Shown: positions 9,591 through 18,733 of the stretch, piece by piece
Position numbering within the stretch: the stretch's first letter is position 1
How the letters are laid out: the number at the start of each line of letters is the position of its first letter
Assembly (NCBI RefSeq): GCF_013450155.1
Contig: NZ_JACCKD010000007.1
Span: forward strand, 186,001 to 250,000
Direction of reading: 5' to 3'
Length of the DNA: 64,000 nucleotides
DNA from: Haloechinothrix aidingensis
GTDB lineage: Bacteria > Actinomycetota > Actinomycetes > Mycobacteriales > Pseudonocardiaceae
Notes under the pieces: generated by a model
What the model was told of the DNA's origin: nothing
The model's input: only the letters and a program-made list of their open reading frames with translations
Database searches by the model: none
Program-made: the position numbers and the translations under genes

Positions 9591-10196
9591 TCACCGCTCC
9601 GGCTCGTCGGCGAGTGCCGCGCGCAACATCCGTACAGCGGCCCCCCGCGGGTCCGGGTCGATCTCGATGAGCGCGTTCACCACGGCCCCGTCGACGAGCG
9701 CGATGAGGCGCTCGAGCTCGTCGGCCGACGTCGGCCTTCCCGATCGCGCGAAGATCTCGGCCAAAAGCTCCCGCAGCTCACCGGCGAGGGTGCGCATCAG
9801 CGGCCGCAGGTGCGGCCTGCGCCCGGTGGCCACGAGCCGTTCGTAGCGCACGAGTACGGCTTCGGCGTCGGCCTCCCCGCTGTCCTGCCGGGGGCCGAGC
9901 AGCATGTCGAGCACGAGATCGATCAGGGTGTCGATCTGCCGCTCCCTGGTGTCGAGCTCGGCGAGGCGCTGCCTGCCGCGCTCCAGGTCGGCGCGCGCGT
10001 GCCGTTCGACCACCGCGGCCACGAGCTCGTCGAGAGAGCTGAAGTAGTAGGTCGTCGAGGCGAGGGGGAGTCCGGCTCGCTCGGCAACGGCGCGATGGCG
10101 TACCGCGCCGAACCCGCCTTCGACGAGAAGCGCCACCCCGGCATCGAGCAGGGCCGCCCGGCGACGTTCGCCCTTGGGGGTGCTCCCAGCGGTCAT
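9591..10196 (-). CDS. TetR-family transcriptional regulator
   Basis: 201 aa with an N-terminal TetR helix-turn-helix (about residues 8-55: GERRRAALLDAGVALLVEGG, then HRAVAERAGLPLASTTYYF) and a variable ligand-binding C-terminal half. The open frame extends to 10505, but ATG 10196 gives the normal TetR N terminus. The target is unknown. The gene is divergent from the threonine aldolase gene across a 476-base gap, and its downstream neighbour is purB. Confidence 0.88.
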   Translation of the reverse strand: MTAGSTPKGERRRAALLDAGVALLVEGGFGAVRHRAVAERAGLPLASTTYYFSSLDELVAAVVERHARADLERGRQRLAELDTRERQIDTLIDLVLDMLLGPRQDSGEADAEAVLVRYERLVATGRRPHLRPLMRTLAGELRELLAEIFARSGRPTSADELERLIALVDGAVVNALIEIDPDPRGAAVRMLRAALADEPER

Positions 10197-10260
10197 GGTC
10201 GGACATCTTGCCAGCAGAACCCGTCGCGCCGTCGTACGGCCGCGCCGGGACGGGTACGGA

Positions 10261-10302
10261 GCTGGGGAGCTCGCCAGCGAGGGTGATGGCGAACTCCCCA
10301 GC
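10261..10302. repeat. Stem-loop, 15-bp arms with one mismatch
   Basis: GCTGGGGAGCTCGCC (10261-10275) pairs with GGCGAACTCCCCAGC (10288-10302) across a 12-base loop, with one non-Watson-Crick position. It lies 65 bases upstream of the TetR start codon, in a divergent region. Confidence 0.75.
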
Positions 10303-10452
10303 ACCCAGACCGCACCAGGGAGGTGCCGCCGACCATCCGGCGCCGGGTTGTCACGCCGCCCCCCTGCTTGGACCACGTGACCGGCTGTGGAAGTGCCGAC
10401 ATTGAGTAGACGCGCGGGGCGGGGGGCAGGTTGCGTCGCCCTCCACACCGAA

Positions 10453-10519
10453 GTGGTGGGAGCCGGATGTGACCTTGGTGCCGTAGAAGGAGCCCGTGGT
10501 GACATCCGGCTCCCACCAC
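10453..10519. repeat. Dispersed 55-nt element, copy A, in perfect 18-bp inverted repeat
   Basis: Arms GTGGTGGGAGCCGGATGT (10453-10470) and ACATCCGGCTCCCACCAC (10502-10519) are exact reverse complements around a 31-base loop. Bases 10459-10513 are one of four copies of the 55-nt element, with the internal GTAGAAGGAGCC landmark. The other copies lie at 23626, 59477 and 63003. Confidence 0.85.
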
Positions 10520-10672
10520 CCGTTCGCGAAGGTGGGCGCGATTTGCCGTACTACGCGCAGTACGTGCCGGCCGTCGCTGATTACCGGAATTCCGTGGCGC
10601 TCCGAGACAAATTCATTCTGTGGAATTGTTCTGAGCGTTGATAACGATGACGGTGTGTGATGTGATCGAACC

Positions 10673-11755
10673 GTGACCTCAGTACGACGCGCCCAGATCG
10701 ACCTCCGGTCGGACACGCTGACCGTCCCCGACGAGCCCATGCGTGCCGCGATGGCCGGAGCTGAGGTCGGCGACAACGTACTGGACGGCGATCCGACGGT
10801 ACGGGCACTCGAGCAGCGCACGGCCGAGCTGCTCGGCAAACCGGCCGCGTTGTGGACCCCGAGCGGCACCATGGCGAACGTGATCGCGCTGTGCCAGCAC
10901 CTGCAGCGCGGTGACCGGTTCCTCGCCCCGCGCGATGCGCACGTGCTGCTCAACGAGCTCGGCTCTGCCGCCTGGCTGGCAGGCGGCATGCCGGAAGCCA
11001 TCGAGACCGACCTCGGTCCCGGTCGCCCGTCCCCGCGCACGCTCGAACGCATCACAAGCGCCGGACGGAACGCCCCGTACTACGCCCTCCGCACGAGCCT
11101 GCTCTGCCTGGAGAACACCCACAACGCGGCCGGCGGCGCGGTGATCCCCGCCGACGAGCACGCCCAGCTGGTCGCCACCGCCCGCGACGGCGGGCTCTCC
11201 GTACACCTCGACGGCGCCAGGCTGTGGAACGCCGCCGTAGCGCTCAACGTGCCACCGGCCGCCCTGACCGTGGGCACCGACAGCGTGTCGGTGTGTTTCA
11301 GCAAGGGCCTCGGCGCACCGGTCGGTTCCGCACTGGCAGGCAGTGCCGAGTTCATCGAGAGCGCGCGCCGCACGCGCCAGATGCTCGGTGGCGGTGTCCG
11401 GCAGGGCGGCGTCCTCGCCGCGTCCTGCATGAAGGCGCTCGACCGGATGGGCGAGCTGGCCATCGATCACGCCAACGCCGCCCGGCTGGCGTCCGGGCTC
11501 AGCGACCTCGGCTGGGACGTCCGGACGCCGCAGACGAACATCGTGCTCGGCGCGGTGGCCGATGTGGAAAGGACCCTGCACTCACTGCGGGAGCTGGACA
11601 TCCTCGCGATGCCGATGGCCGGGCGGGTGCGGTTCGTGGTCCACAGGGAGACCACCTCCTCGGTCATCGACGAGGCCCTCGAGCGCATCAGTTCCGAGCT
11701 GCCCTCCAGCGCGGTGCACGGCACCTCCCAGGCCGGCATGCGGCTGCACCTCTGA
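10673..11755 (+). CDS. ltaE: Low-specificity L-threonine aldolase-type PLP enzyme
   Basis: PLP-dependent fold-type I aldolase that cleaves L-threonine or allo-threonine to glycine and acetaldehyde. 360 aa. The N terminus IDLRSDTLTVP, the region GDPTVRALE, ENTHNAAGG, HLDGARLWNAAVAL and the PLP-lysine motif FSKGLGAPVGS (Lys211) are all family hallmarks. The start is GTG 10673, with no clear Shine-Dalgarno sequence upstream, so it may be leaderless. The C-terminal RFVVHRETT region completes the domain. Confidence 0.93.
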   Translation: MTSVRRAQIDLRSDTLTVPDEPMRAAMAGAEVGDNVLDGDPTVRALEQRTAELLGKPAALWTPSGTMANVIALCQHLQRGDRFLAPRDAHVLLNELGSAAWLAGGMPEAIETDLGPGRPSPRTLERITSAGRNAPYYALRTSLLCLENTHNAAGGAVIPADEHAQLVATARDGGLSVHLDGARLWNAAVALNVPPAALTVGTDSVSVCFSKGLGAPVGSALAGSAEFIESARRTRQMLGGGVRQGGVLAASCMKALDRMGELAIDHANAARLASGLSDLGWDVRTPQTNIVLGAVADVERTLHSLRELDILAMPMAGRVRFVVHRETTSSVIDEALERISSELPSSAVHGTSQAGMRLHL

Positions 11756-11839
11756 CCGCACCGCACGCCGGCTCGTGGCAGGCGACCCCTCCGCCGAACG
11801 CCACGGGGACCGCCCCGGCGCCCGGCCGCACCATCGGCC

Positions 11840-12025
11840 TCAGCGAAGCCGCTGTCCGCCGATGCGCTTGGGCTGGCTCTTGCTCTTGATGGCTCCGTAC
11901 GCCGCCGTCGCACCCAGCAACACCACGCCGATGACCGCGAGCCAGAACAAGCCTGTCAGCACCGGCCCGAGGATGGTGAACGCCAGCCAGATCACGAGGA
12001 GCGCACCAATGATCTTCCAGAACAT
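11840..12025 (-). CDS. Small two-helix membrane protein, hypothetical
   Basis: 61 aa. Two hydrophobic segments (about residues 4-22 and 25-45) are followed by a basic tail rich in Lys/Arg (AIKSKSQPKRIGGQRLR), so the C terminus is probably cytoplasmic. ATG 12025 has AAAGG about 7 bases upstream. No family recognised. It converges on the threonine aldolase gene and follows the aminotransferase gene, 229 bases away, on the same strand. Confidence 0.65.
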   Translation of the reverse strand: MFWKIIGALLVIWLAFTILGPVLTGLFWLAVIGVVLLGATAAYGAIKSKSQPKRIGGQRLR

Positions 12026-12254
12026 GGTCAACCTTTCTACCCGGTAAGGCCGCCAACCGGACGGTGGCAACGGCCGTGCCGAGCCACGCGGGGAGAACGA
12101 TCGCGCCTTTCGGATTCCTGCTTCTCCACCAGCCTGCCAGCCCACCGGCCGGATGGCTCGTGTTCGGCAGGGAAGTCAGGGTTTTCTCCGGGTATCCCTG
12201 GCTACGCCCCGGCCCGGATCGCGAGGCCCGGCGAACGCGCAGGACCCCTGGGTG

Positions 12255-13433
12255 TCACAGCCAGCGGCCGAGCCGCTCCAGGCACGCGGTGATGTCGGAA
12301 GCCGAGCCCGCAAGCGAGAACCGCACGAACCCGCCACCATCGACGGGGTCGAAGTCGATGCCGGGCGTGATGGCCAACCCCGTGTCGGCCAGCAAACGCT
12401 GGCACCAGCCGAGGCTGTCGCCGGTGAACTCCGAGACGTCGGCATACGCGTAGAACGCCCCGTCGGCCGGCGCCACCCGGTCGATGCCCAGCTCGGCGAG
12501 GCCCGCCAGCAGCGTGTCCCGGTTGGCGCGGTACCGGAGCACGTGCTCGTCCAGCTCCGCGTAGGACTCCTCCGTGAACGCCGCGACGGCCGCGTACTGG
12601 GCCAGCGCGGGAGCACAGATGGCGAGGTTGCCGCTCAGCACGTCCACGGCACGGCGAAGCCGCGGGGGCACCAGCATCCAGCCCAGCCGCCATCCGGTCA
12701 TGCCGAAGTACTTGGAGAACGACCCGAGCACGATCGCCTCGGTGCTGGACCCCCATGCGCTTGCTTCCCGCACTCCGCCTGAGGTGCTTCCGAAGCTCAC
12801 CCCGTGATAGATCTCGTCGCTGACCAGCTGCACGCCGCGCTCCGCGCACCACAGCGCGATCGCGGAGAGCTCGTCCGGGTCCAGGATCGTCCCGGTCGGG
12901 TTGTTCGGGCTCGCGATCACCAGCCCGTCGATCGGGCCCAGCTGGTCGAGCTGCTCGGTGGTCGGCTGGAAACGCGTCTCCGCGCCCACCCCGAACTCGA
13001 CCACCTCACACCCCAGCGCGGACAGCAGGTTCCGGTAAGCCGGGTAGCCCGGACGGGGCATGGCCACCCGGGCGCCGTGATCGAACGCAGCGAGGAAGGC
13101 CAGCTGGAAACCACCGGAGGACCCGGTGGTGACGACCACGTCAGCCGGGTCGACCGGCATGCCGTAGCGGCGCGCGTAGTGGCCCGCGATCGCTTCCCGC
13201 AGCTCGACGACACCGAGCTGGCTGGTGTACCCGATGTCGCCCTCGGTGAGCAGCGAGACGGCCGCGTCCCTGACGGGCTTCGGCGCTCCGGACGTGGGCT
13301 GGCCTGCGCACAGCGAGACGACGTCCCCGTGCGTACGCTGCCGCGCCTGGGCCGCGGAGAGCACCTCCATCACGTGGAACGGTGCGACATCGGAACGTGT
13401 GGAGGGGCCGGGAAACGGGGCGGCTTCGACCAT
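12255..13433 (-). CDS. Pyridoxal-phosphate class I/II aminotransferase
   Basis: Fold-type I aminotransferase, 392 aa; amino donor and acceptor unknown. Seen in order: substrate loop LCAGQPTSGAP near residue 40, TTGSSGGFQLAF (PLP phosphate region), SPNNPTGT, SDEIYHGVSF (Asp contacting PLP nitrogen), SFSKYFGMTGWRLGW with the Schiff-base Lys241, and RFSLAGS at the C terminus. ATG 13433 is chosen; the frame is open to 13484. It is divergent from the ABC transporter genes. Confidence 0.9.
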   Translation of the reverse strand: MVEAAPFPGPSTRSDVAPFHVMEVLSAAQARQRTHGDVVSLCAGQPTSGAPKPVRDAAVSLLTEGDIGYTSQLGVVELREAIAGHYARRYGMPVDPADVVVTTGSSGGFQLAFLAAFDHGARVAMPRPGYPAYRNLLSALGCEVVEFGVGAETRFQPTTEQLDQLGPIDGLVIASPNNPTGTILDPDELSAIALWCAERGVQLVSDEIYHGVSFGSTSGGVREASAWGSSTEAIVLGSFSKYFGMTGWRLGWMLVPPRLRRAVDVLSGNLAICAPALAQYAAVAAFTEESYAELDEHVLRYRANRDTLLAGLAELGIDRVAPADGAFYAYADVSEFTGDSLGWCQRLLADTGLAITPGIDFDPVDGGGFVRFSLAGSASDITACLERLGRWL

Positions 13434-13516
13434 GGCGCCAGGATAGTTGACACACCCGTCCACCGATCTCGTCTGTGTGCCCACGGCGAGACGGCACGGC
13501 AGATACGATCAGCTCC

Positions 13517-14394
13517 GTGTTGAGCGTCCGAGAGCTGACGAAGGTCTACGGCGGGGTACGAGCCGTCGACAACGTCTCGTTCGACCTGCAGCCCGGTACG
13601 GTTACGGCGTTCCTCGGGCCCAACGGCGCCGGCAAGTCGACCACGCTGCGCATGATCAGCGGCCTCACGCCGCCGAGCGCGGGTGCATCGTGGCTCGCCG
13701 GACGGCCGTTCGTGAAATGGCCCAACCCCGCGCACGTAGCAGGCGTGATACTCGACGCATCCGCGGTCCACCCGGGGCGTACCGGGCGGTCCCATCTGCG
13801 CTACGCGGCCGCGTTGGCGCGCGTGCCGCGGGAACGCGCGGACGCCGTGCTGGCCGAGGTGGGGCTCGCCGACGCGGCGGGCAAGAGGATCGGCAAGTAC
13901 AGCCTGGGGATGCGGCAGCGCCTCGGCCTCGCCCAGGCCCTGCTGGCTCGGCCACCCGTGCTCATCCTGGACGAACCGATCAACGGGCTGGACCCCGACG
14001 GCATCCGTGCCATCCGCACGCTGCTACGCAACCATGCCGCCCAGGGCGGAACGGTGCTGCTGTCCAGCCACGTGCTCTCCGAAGTGGACCAGACCGCCGA
14101 CCGCCTTCTCGTGATCGGGCAGGGCCGGATCCTCGCCGACGGAACGTTGCGGGAACTGGTCACGTCCCAGCAGTCCGTTGTCAGCGGCCCGGACATGCAC
14201 GCACTGGCAGGCGCGCTCCAACACGCGGGCGTGCCCGTCCAGCCCACTCCGGCAGGCGAGATCCTCGCCGGCGCGACGACCGACCGCGTGTCGGACATCG
14301 CGTTCCGTGCGGGCGTGCGGGTCCACACCATCACCGAGCACCAGCTCAGCCTGGAGGACCTCTTCTTCCAGATCACCGGGGAACCCAACGATGA
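13517..14394 (+). CDS. ABC transporter ATP-binding protein lacking its expected stop codon (probable frameshift near 3' end)
   Basis: ATPase subunit of an ABC-2-type exporter. Walker A GPNGAGKST lies at 34-42, the signature YSLGMRQRLGL in the middle, Walker B VLILDEP and the switch His in LLSSHVLSE. The C-terminal SLEDLFFQITG is the normal family end. Starts are GTG 13517 or TTG 13520. In this frame there is no stop after ITG until 16348, far beyond any homology. The TGA at 14392-14394 overlaps the permease ATG in the usual ATGA style but sits in another frame. Adding one base in the G run at 14378-14381 would reach it. The end given here is that expected TGA. Confidence 0.8.
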
Positions 14395-15284
14395 ACCAGC
14401 CCGTACCCGGCCACGGGGCACCACCCGCCCAGCACGCGCCGATGCCCGGCCAGGCCGCACCGTATGCCACACCTCATGCCGCGCCCGCGCAGGCCGGAGC
14501 ACCCGCACCGCCACCGCGCTCCGAGGCTCCCTGGATGCAGCGGGCAACCTCGCGGACCCCGTTCGTCACGCTGGTCGGGGTGGAGCTCCGCAAGCTCGCC
14601 GGGACGATCAGCGACCGGATCCTGCTGGTCCTCGGCCCCCTGGTGGTCATCGGGATCGGGGCGTTCGGGGCCTTCCTGGGATCGGCCGGGTACTACACCG
14701 CGAGCTCGCAGATCGAGCCGACCGTATGGGTGATCAAGATCTCGGCGATCGTGATGCACGCCGCGGTGATCAAGCTGATCGCGGGCGAGTGGCAGTACCG
14801 CAGCGCCCAGCCCACGCTGCTGGTGCAGCCGTCACGCGCCCGCTACTTCCTCGCACAGGCGACCGTGGTCCTGCTGGTCTGGCTCGTCACCACAGTGCTG
14901 CAGATCGCCACCATGTTCGTAGCCATGCCCATAGCGGTCGGCAACGCGGGCAGCGGTTACCTGCTCGGGCACCGCGTCGCCTGGGTGATCGGGGTCATCG
15001 CTCTCGGAACGTTCCTGACCTTCCTCACCGCCCTGGTCGTCGGGATGCTGATACCGAACGCGGCGGGAGCGCTGGCCGTCTACTGCGCCTTCGTACCGGC
15101 CCTGCTCATCTTCATGGGCGCCCTACCCGAGTCCGTCATCTGGGTCGAGCCGGCCGCGGCCGCCTTCGAGCTCGCGGGGTTGTCGGCTGTCGACAACCCG
15201 GCTCCGGTGATCACGTCGCTCGCGCTGTGGCTGAGCCTTTTCGTGCTCGCGACGTGGCGCGTGTCCCGGCGCGACCTCGCCTGA
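14391..15284 (+). CDS. ABC-2-type transporter permease
   Basis: Membrane subunit partner of the preceding ATPase, 297 aa. Residues 1-50 are a Pro/Ala-rich cytoplasmic tail. About six hydrophobic segments follow, starting after TLVGVELRKLAGT, which resembles the coupling helix seen before the first membrane segment in ABC-2 permeases. ATG 14391 is chosen because the MNQPVPGHG start coincides with the end of the ATPase domain. The substrate is unknown. It converges on a lipoprotein gene 11 bases away. Confidence 0.85.
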   Translation: MNQPVPGHGAPPAQHAPMPGQAAPYATPHAAPAQAGAPAPPPRSEAPWMQRATSRTPFVTLVGVELRKLAGTISDRILLVLGPLVVIGIGAFGAFLGSAGYYTASSQIEPTVWVIKISAIVMHAAVIKLIAGEWQYRSAQPTLLVQPSRARYFLAQATVVLLVWLVTTVLQIATMFVAMPIAVGNAGSGYLLGHRVAWVIGVIALGTFLTFLTALVVGMLIPNAAGALAVYCAFVPALLIFMGALPESVIWVEPAAAAFELAGLSAVDNPAPVITSLALWLSLFVLATWRVSRRDLA

Positions 15285-15295
15285 GCCTCTGGGCA

Positions 15296-16027
15296 CTACT
15301 TCAGCTCGGTGGCCAGCGACCCGCCGCCGGGATCGATGGCCTCGGTCAGCAACACCTCGGCGGCTTCCCGGACCGCGGGGCAGTGCTCGCTGACGAACGT
15401 CTCCAGCGCGTCCCGGTCGCTCGGCTCGCTGCTGTACTGATCGTCGAAGATCTCGGCATGCTTCGCACGGCCGGCTTCCTCTTCCAGGTAGCCGATGAAC
15501 TCCAGGGCCCGTTGCGAGCCGGTGTCGACGACGACGTTGCAGCTGGCGCTGCCGTTCTCACCGTCGAAGGTCGTCACGGCGTAGTACCGGTCGAGAAGGA
15601 TGGACCGCTCGAAGTGGCCCTGTGTCCAGCTACCGCCACGCCACTCACCCTCGAAAGCCGACTCGCCGGCGGTGTCGTCATCGGGGTCGTTGCTGGGCCG
15701 GACACCGTGCACGCCCAGCCAGCCGAACGGCTGGTCCGCACCGGCATCGAGGACGCACCCGTCGAGCAGCGCGTCGTCGAGCGTCTCCATCTCACCGGCC
15801 AGTCCGGCCTGTTGCGCCACCTCAGGGCTGATCTGCGCGCAGTCATCGGTGAACGGGAACGGGCGCTGCGCGGTCGACCGGAGCTCGTCGTAGGCGATCG
15901 CGTCCTCCGGTATGTCCGGCGCGGGCATCGCCGGTGCCGGACCGGGCGGGTCGGAACACGACGTCAGTGCCAGCCCCACGGCGGCGACTCCTGCGATGCG
16001 CGCTACTCGTCCGTCCACGCGCCACAT
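15296..16027 (-). CDS. DUF3558-like lipoprotein
   Basis: 243 aa. An N-terminal signal peptide ends in a lipobox LALTSC followed by a Pro/Asp-rich linker, so it is lipid-anchored outside the membrane. Four further cysteines (DDCAQI, DGCVLD, SASCNV, SEHCPA) suggest disulfides. The RPFPFTDDCAQISPE region resembles DUF3558 proteins, which are common beside type VII secretion genes in Pseudonocardiaceae. ATG 16027 is chosen to give the signal peptide. It probably belongs with the EspG/PPE-like/PE-like cassette just upstream on the same strand. Confidence 0.75.
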   Translation of the reverse strand: MWRVDGRVARIAGVAAVGLALTSCSDPPGPAPAMPAPDIPEDAIAYDELRSTAQRPFPFTDDCAQISPEVAQQAGLAGEMETLDDALLDGCVLDAGADQPFGWLGVHGVRPSNDPDDDTAGESAFEGEWRGGSWTQGHFERSILLDRYYAVTTFDGENGSASCNVVVDTGSQRALEFIGYLEEEAGRAKHAEIFDDQYSSEPSDRDALETFVSEHCPAVREAAEVLLTEAIDPGGGSLATELK

Positions 16028-16067
16028 TCCACCACACGTGGTATCCCTGTGCTGCCGGTTCAGCACA

Positions 16068-16847
16068 TCACACCTCCGCGAGCAATTCCCAGGCCCGGTC
16101 GGCCAGCAGGCGGTTGTCCGCGGGCGCCAGCGTGGCCCAGCTCGACCCGTCGGACATGTGTTCCACCTGGAACAGGTACCGGCCGGCATCGGTGTCGTGG
16201 AAGGCCACGACGCGGGGGGCCCGCCGCGTCAGCCCCTGCTTGTCGCGGCGCTGGGCACCGACCTGGCCCCGGCAGGTGGTACCGAGGAACATGCCCGCGA
16301 CCTCCTGGGCTTCCCACAACCGCACGCCCGCGTCCTCCAGTGCCGTGACCAGCGCGTGCGGATCGCCCTCGGCGCGGGCATCCGCGTCGACAAGCGTCTC
16401 GTACGGCAGCGTCACGGACTGCCCGCCACCCTGCGGGACGTCACCGGCAACCGAGATCGCCACGCTCGCCAGCGACGGGTCGGTGGTCGGGATCAACCAG
16501 ACCTCGCCTGCGTCGACCACCCCGAGCATCGCGTGGTCTCCCGTGCTGGCAGCCAGCCCCGAGATGCCGCGATCGGCCCACACCCACACGTCGAACGTCA
16601 CCGTGGGACGCGCCAGCACGGCGAGCATGTCCAACAGCTCACCGCCTGCACGGCGCCCGCGCGCCAGCCCGCGGCGTTCCAGCGCGGGCCACGTCGCTTC
16701 CACCAGCCCGGCGCGCTCCGTGTGCGTCGTGCCGGGGCTGGGCACCGACAGCGCCGGATGCCGCGACCCGAGTTGCTCGGCCTCCCACAGCACGTCGAAC
16801 TCGAGCGCAGACAGCACCACGCTGCCCGCGGAGGAAGCCGCGCTCAC
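16068..16847 (-). CDS. espG: ESX secretion-associated protein, EspG family
   Basis: Cytosolic chaperone that binds PE-PPE heterodimers and delivers them to the ESX (type VII) secretion machine. 259 aa. Family features visible are LSALEFDVLWEAEQLG at the N terminus, a beta-rich central region with FDVWVWADRGISGLAA, and the C-terminal SWATLAPADNRLLADRAWEL helix. The start codon overlaps the stop of the PPE-like gene by 4 bases, so translation is coupled and the pair works together. Confidence 0.85.
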   Translation of the reverse strand: MSAASSAGSVVLSALEFDVLWEAEQLGSRHPALSVPSPGTTHTERAGLVEATWPALERRGLARGRRAGGELLDMLAVLARPTVTFDVWVWADRGISGLAASTGDHAMLGVVDAGEVWLIPTTDPSLASVAISVAGDVPQGGGQSVTLPYETLVDADARAEGDPHALVTALEDAGVRLWEAQEVAGMFLGTTCRGQVGAQRRDKQGLTRRAPRVVAFHDTDAGRYLFQVEHMSDGSSWATLAPADNRLLADRAWELLAEV

Positions 16848-18634
16848 CGCGTCGAACCGTCCCCGCCGTCGTACTCACCGGGCTCATGCCCGGCACCGGT
16901 GTCGTGGGGGTGTCCCGGCACGTCCGGCTGTGCGCCGTCGATCACCTCGGGGACGACGGGCCGCTGGTCGGTGAAGACATCGGTCCCCTCGACGGGCCGG
17001 TGCCGAACCCGGTCGCCCTCGCCGGTGGCGTCCTGGCCGCCCTCGGAAGCTGCGGGTTCGAGGATGCCCGGAGCGGGGCGCAGGTGCTCCCGCGGATCCT
17101 CGTCGGCCGCGATCGTCACCGGGTCCTCCGCGCCGTCCGCGTCGTCGAACGGGTAGTCCCGCGGCACCCGGCTCGCCGCGCGCTCACCCCGGGGCTTCCT
17201 GTCGGGTTCACCGCTGAGCGCCCCGGCTACACCGGCCGCGCCGAGCGCGGTGGCCGTGGCTCCGATGGTGTTGACCGAGGGGCGCGCCCCGGACCCCGTC
17301 TCGCCACCGCTTCCCGCTTGCACCTCGCCGGCCTGCTCCAGCTGCTCCGAGCCGGACAGCTTCCCCTCCGCCAGCGGTTCCGGGGCGGCGACCCTGCCCT
17401 TGCCGGGCGAGGCATCGGGGCCGCCCTGGCCGGGCGCGCCACCGCCGGGCAGCGGGCGCGCCGGATGCCCGTGCTGCTGGCCGGAACCGGCCAGCACGCC
17501 GCCCTGCCCCTGGCCGGGTCCCTGGCCGGGGCCGGGCTGCCCACCGGGCCCACCGGCTGCGCTCGACATGGCGTGCGGGCTCGCCGACCTGACCGGTTGC
17601 TGCTCGGTGCCGTGCACCGTGCCTGCTGGCGCGGACTGACCCGCGGTCCCGCCGCCGTTCGGCTGCTTGGCCCCGGGCTGCTGGTCGCCCGGCGCCGCCG
17701 CGCCGGGCGCGCCGGGCGGGCAAGCGGCACCGGCAGGGCCGCCGCCCACCGCCGAGAAGGACGCGCTTCCGCCGGGGACGGGACCTGATCCCTGCGCAGG
17801 CGACGGGGCGCCACCGGAGGCGGGCGGTGCCTGCCCGGCACCGGGGACGGAGCGCTCGCCTCCCGGCTGACCGGGCGAACGGTCGTGTCCGGCCGGGCCC
17901 CCGACGTCGCCGTGTGCCGACGCTGTGGTGTCGCTCGGCCCCTTCGCCGGGCCCGGATGCAGCGGGGTCACTCCCGGCCCCCCGCGGTCCCATGTGCCGG
18001 TCCCTGGCTCGTCCGGCGACGGCTCGGCCTCCCCTGTGCGCTCGGTCGGGTGGGACAGCACCAGGTGGCCAGGGTGCGGCACCGTGTCGACCCCGTCGAG
18101 GTGTTCCCCGGTCTCCGCGGCGTAGGTGTTCAGCACGTCGACCGCCTGCTGCCTGGCCGCCTCGGCCTCGCGCGCACGCTTGGCCTGATCCGTCTCGTAC
18201 CCGATCAGGCTGCCGAGGAAGTCACCGACACCCGTACCGCCGGATCCGGCGCGCAGCGTCTCGGCGTCCGGCAGCTTGTGCAGCGCACGGTTGAACGACT
18301 CACTCTGTGCGAACAGCAGCTCGGCCGCCCGTGCGATCTTCTCGCTCGCCTCGGTCGTGAAGTCCGCGTGCTCGGTCAGTACCTGGCGCGCCTGCTCGGC
18401 GGCGTCGCCCGACCAGTGCACGCCGAGCTTGCCCATCTCGGTACGCAGCGTCTGCTCGGCGGAGCGCAACGCGTCCGCGAGCCGCCGCAGCGCGTGCACA
18501 GCCGCGCCGATATCGCCGGTACCCGGGCCGCTGCGGAACTTGTCGATCTGCTCGGCGAGCATGTTCTCGGTGTAGCCGTCGAACCGCTGGTCGTTGATGC
18601 GCTGGATCGTCCGACCGGCCTCGGGGACGCTCAT
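16844..18634 (-). CDS. PPE-like/WXG-containing type VII secretion substrate with Pro-Gly-rich tail
   Basis: 596 aa. Residues 1 to about 180 are mostly helical, with a W-S-G turn (Trp74-Gly76) between two long helices as in WXG100/PPE proteins. The EspG neighbour fits a PPE role. Residues about 190-480 are low complexity, dominated by Gly, Pro, Ala, Gln and Ser. The last 100 residues are acidic and charged. No signal peptide. A surface or exported role via ESX is inferred. It overlaps espG by 4 bases and follows a PE-like gene by about 100 bases on the same strand. Confidence 0.75.
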   Translation of the reverse strand: MSVPEAGRTIQRINDQRFDGYTENMLAEQIDKFRSGPGTGDIGAAVHALRRLADALRSAEQTLRTEMGKLGVHWSGDAAEQARQVLTEHADFTTEASEKIARAAELLFAQSESFNRALHKLPDAETLRAGSGGTGVGDFLGSLIGYETDQAKRAREAEAARQQAVDVLNTYAAETGEHLDGVDTVPHPGHLVLSHPTERTGEAEPSPDEPGTGTWDRGGPGVTPLHPGPAKGPSDTTASAHGDVGGPAGHDRSPGQPGGERSVPGAGQAPPASGGAPSPAQGSGPVPGGSASFSAVGGGPAGAACPPGAPGAAAPGDQQPGAKQPNGGGTAGQSAPAGTVHGTEQQPVRSASPHAMSSAAGGPGGQPGPGQGPGQGQGGVLAGSGQQHGHPARPLPGGGAPGQGGPDASPGKGRVAAPEPLAEGKLSGSEQLEQAGEVQAGSGGETGSGARPSVNTIGATATALGAAGVAGALSGEPDRKPRGERAASRVPRDYPFDDADGAEDPVTIAADEDPREHLRPAPGILEPAASEGGQDATGEGDRVRHRPVEGTDVFTDQRPVVPEVIDGAQPDVPGHPHDTGAGHEPGEYDGGDGSTR

Positions 18635-18733
18635 GTGGTGCCTCCTTCACGCCCGTACTCACGAACGGCTGCTGTACCTCGGGCTCCGGTCCGACCGCCA
18701 TGGGAGTGGCCCGGCCGGCGGTTGGCGCGACCG

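Larger units (their letters stand above)
10197..10672. other. 476-base divergent intergenic region with two strong hairpins
   Basis: No credible gene was seen between the TetR and threonine aldolase starts. It holds a stem-loop at 10261-10302 and a 55-nt dispersed element inside a perfect 18-bp inverted repeat at 10453-10519. AT-richer sequence at 10590-10660 precedes the aldolase start and probably carries its promoter. Because both neighbours diverge, neither hairpin can be the terminator of a flanking gene. Confidence 0.6.

Noticed and set aside
7174-9846. 890-codon plus-strand open frame
   Set aside because: It is antisense to the MOSC and purB genes, which have clear family motifs; the plus-strand product is low-complexity Arg/His/Gly-rich.
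14395-16348. Continuation of the ABC ATPase open frame to 957 codons
   Set aside because: After residue about 290 the translation is Arg/Pro/Gly-rich shadow sequence across the permease and an antisense lipoprotein gene; no domain character.
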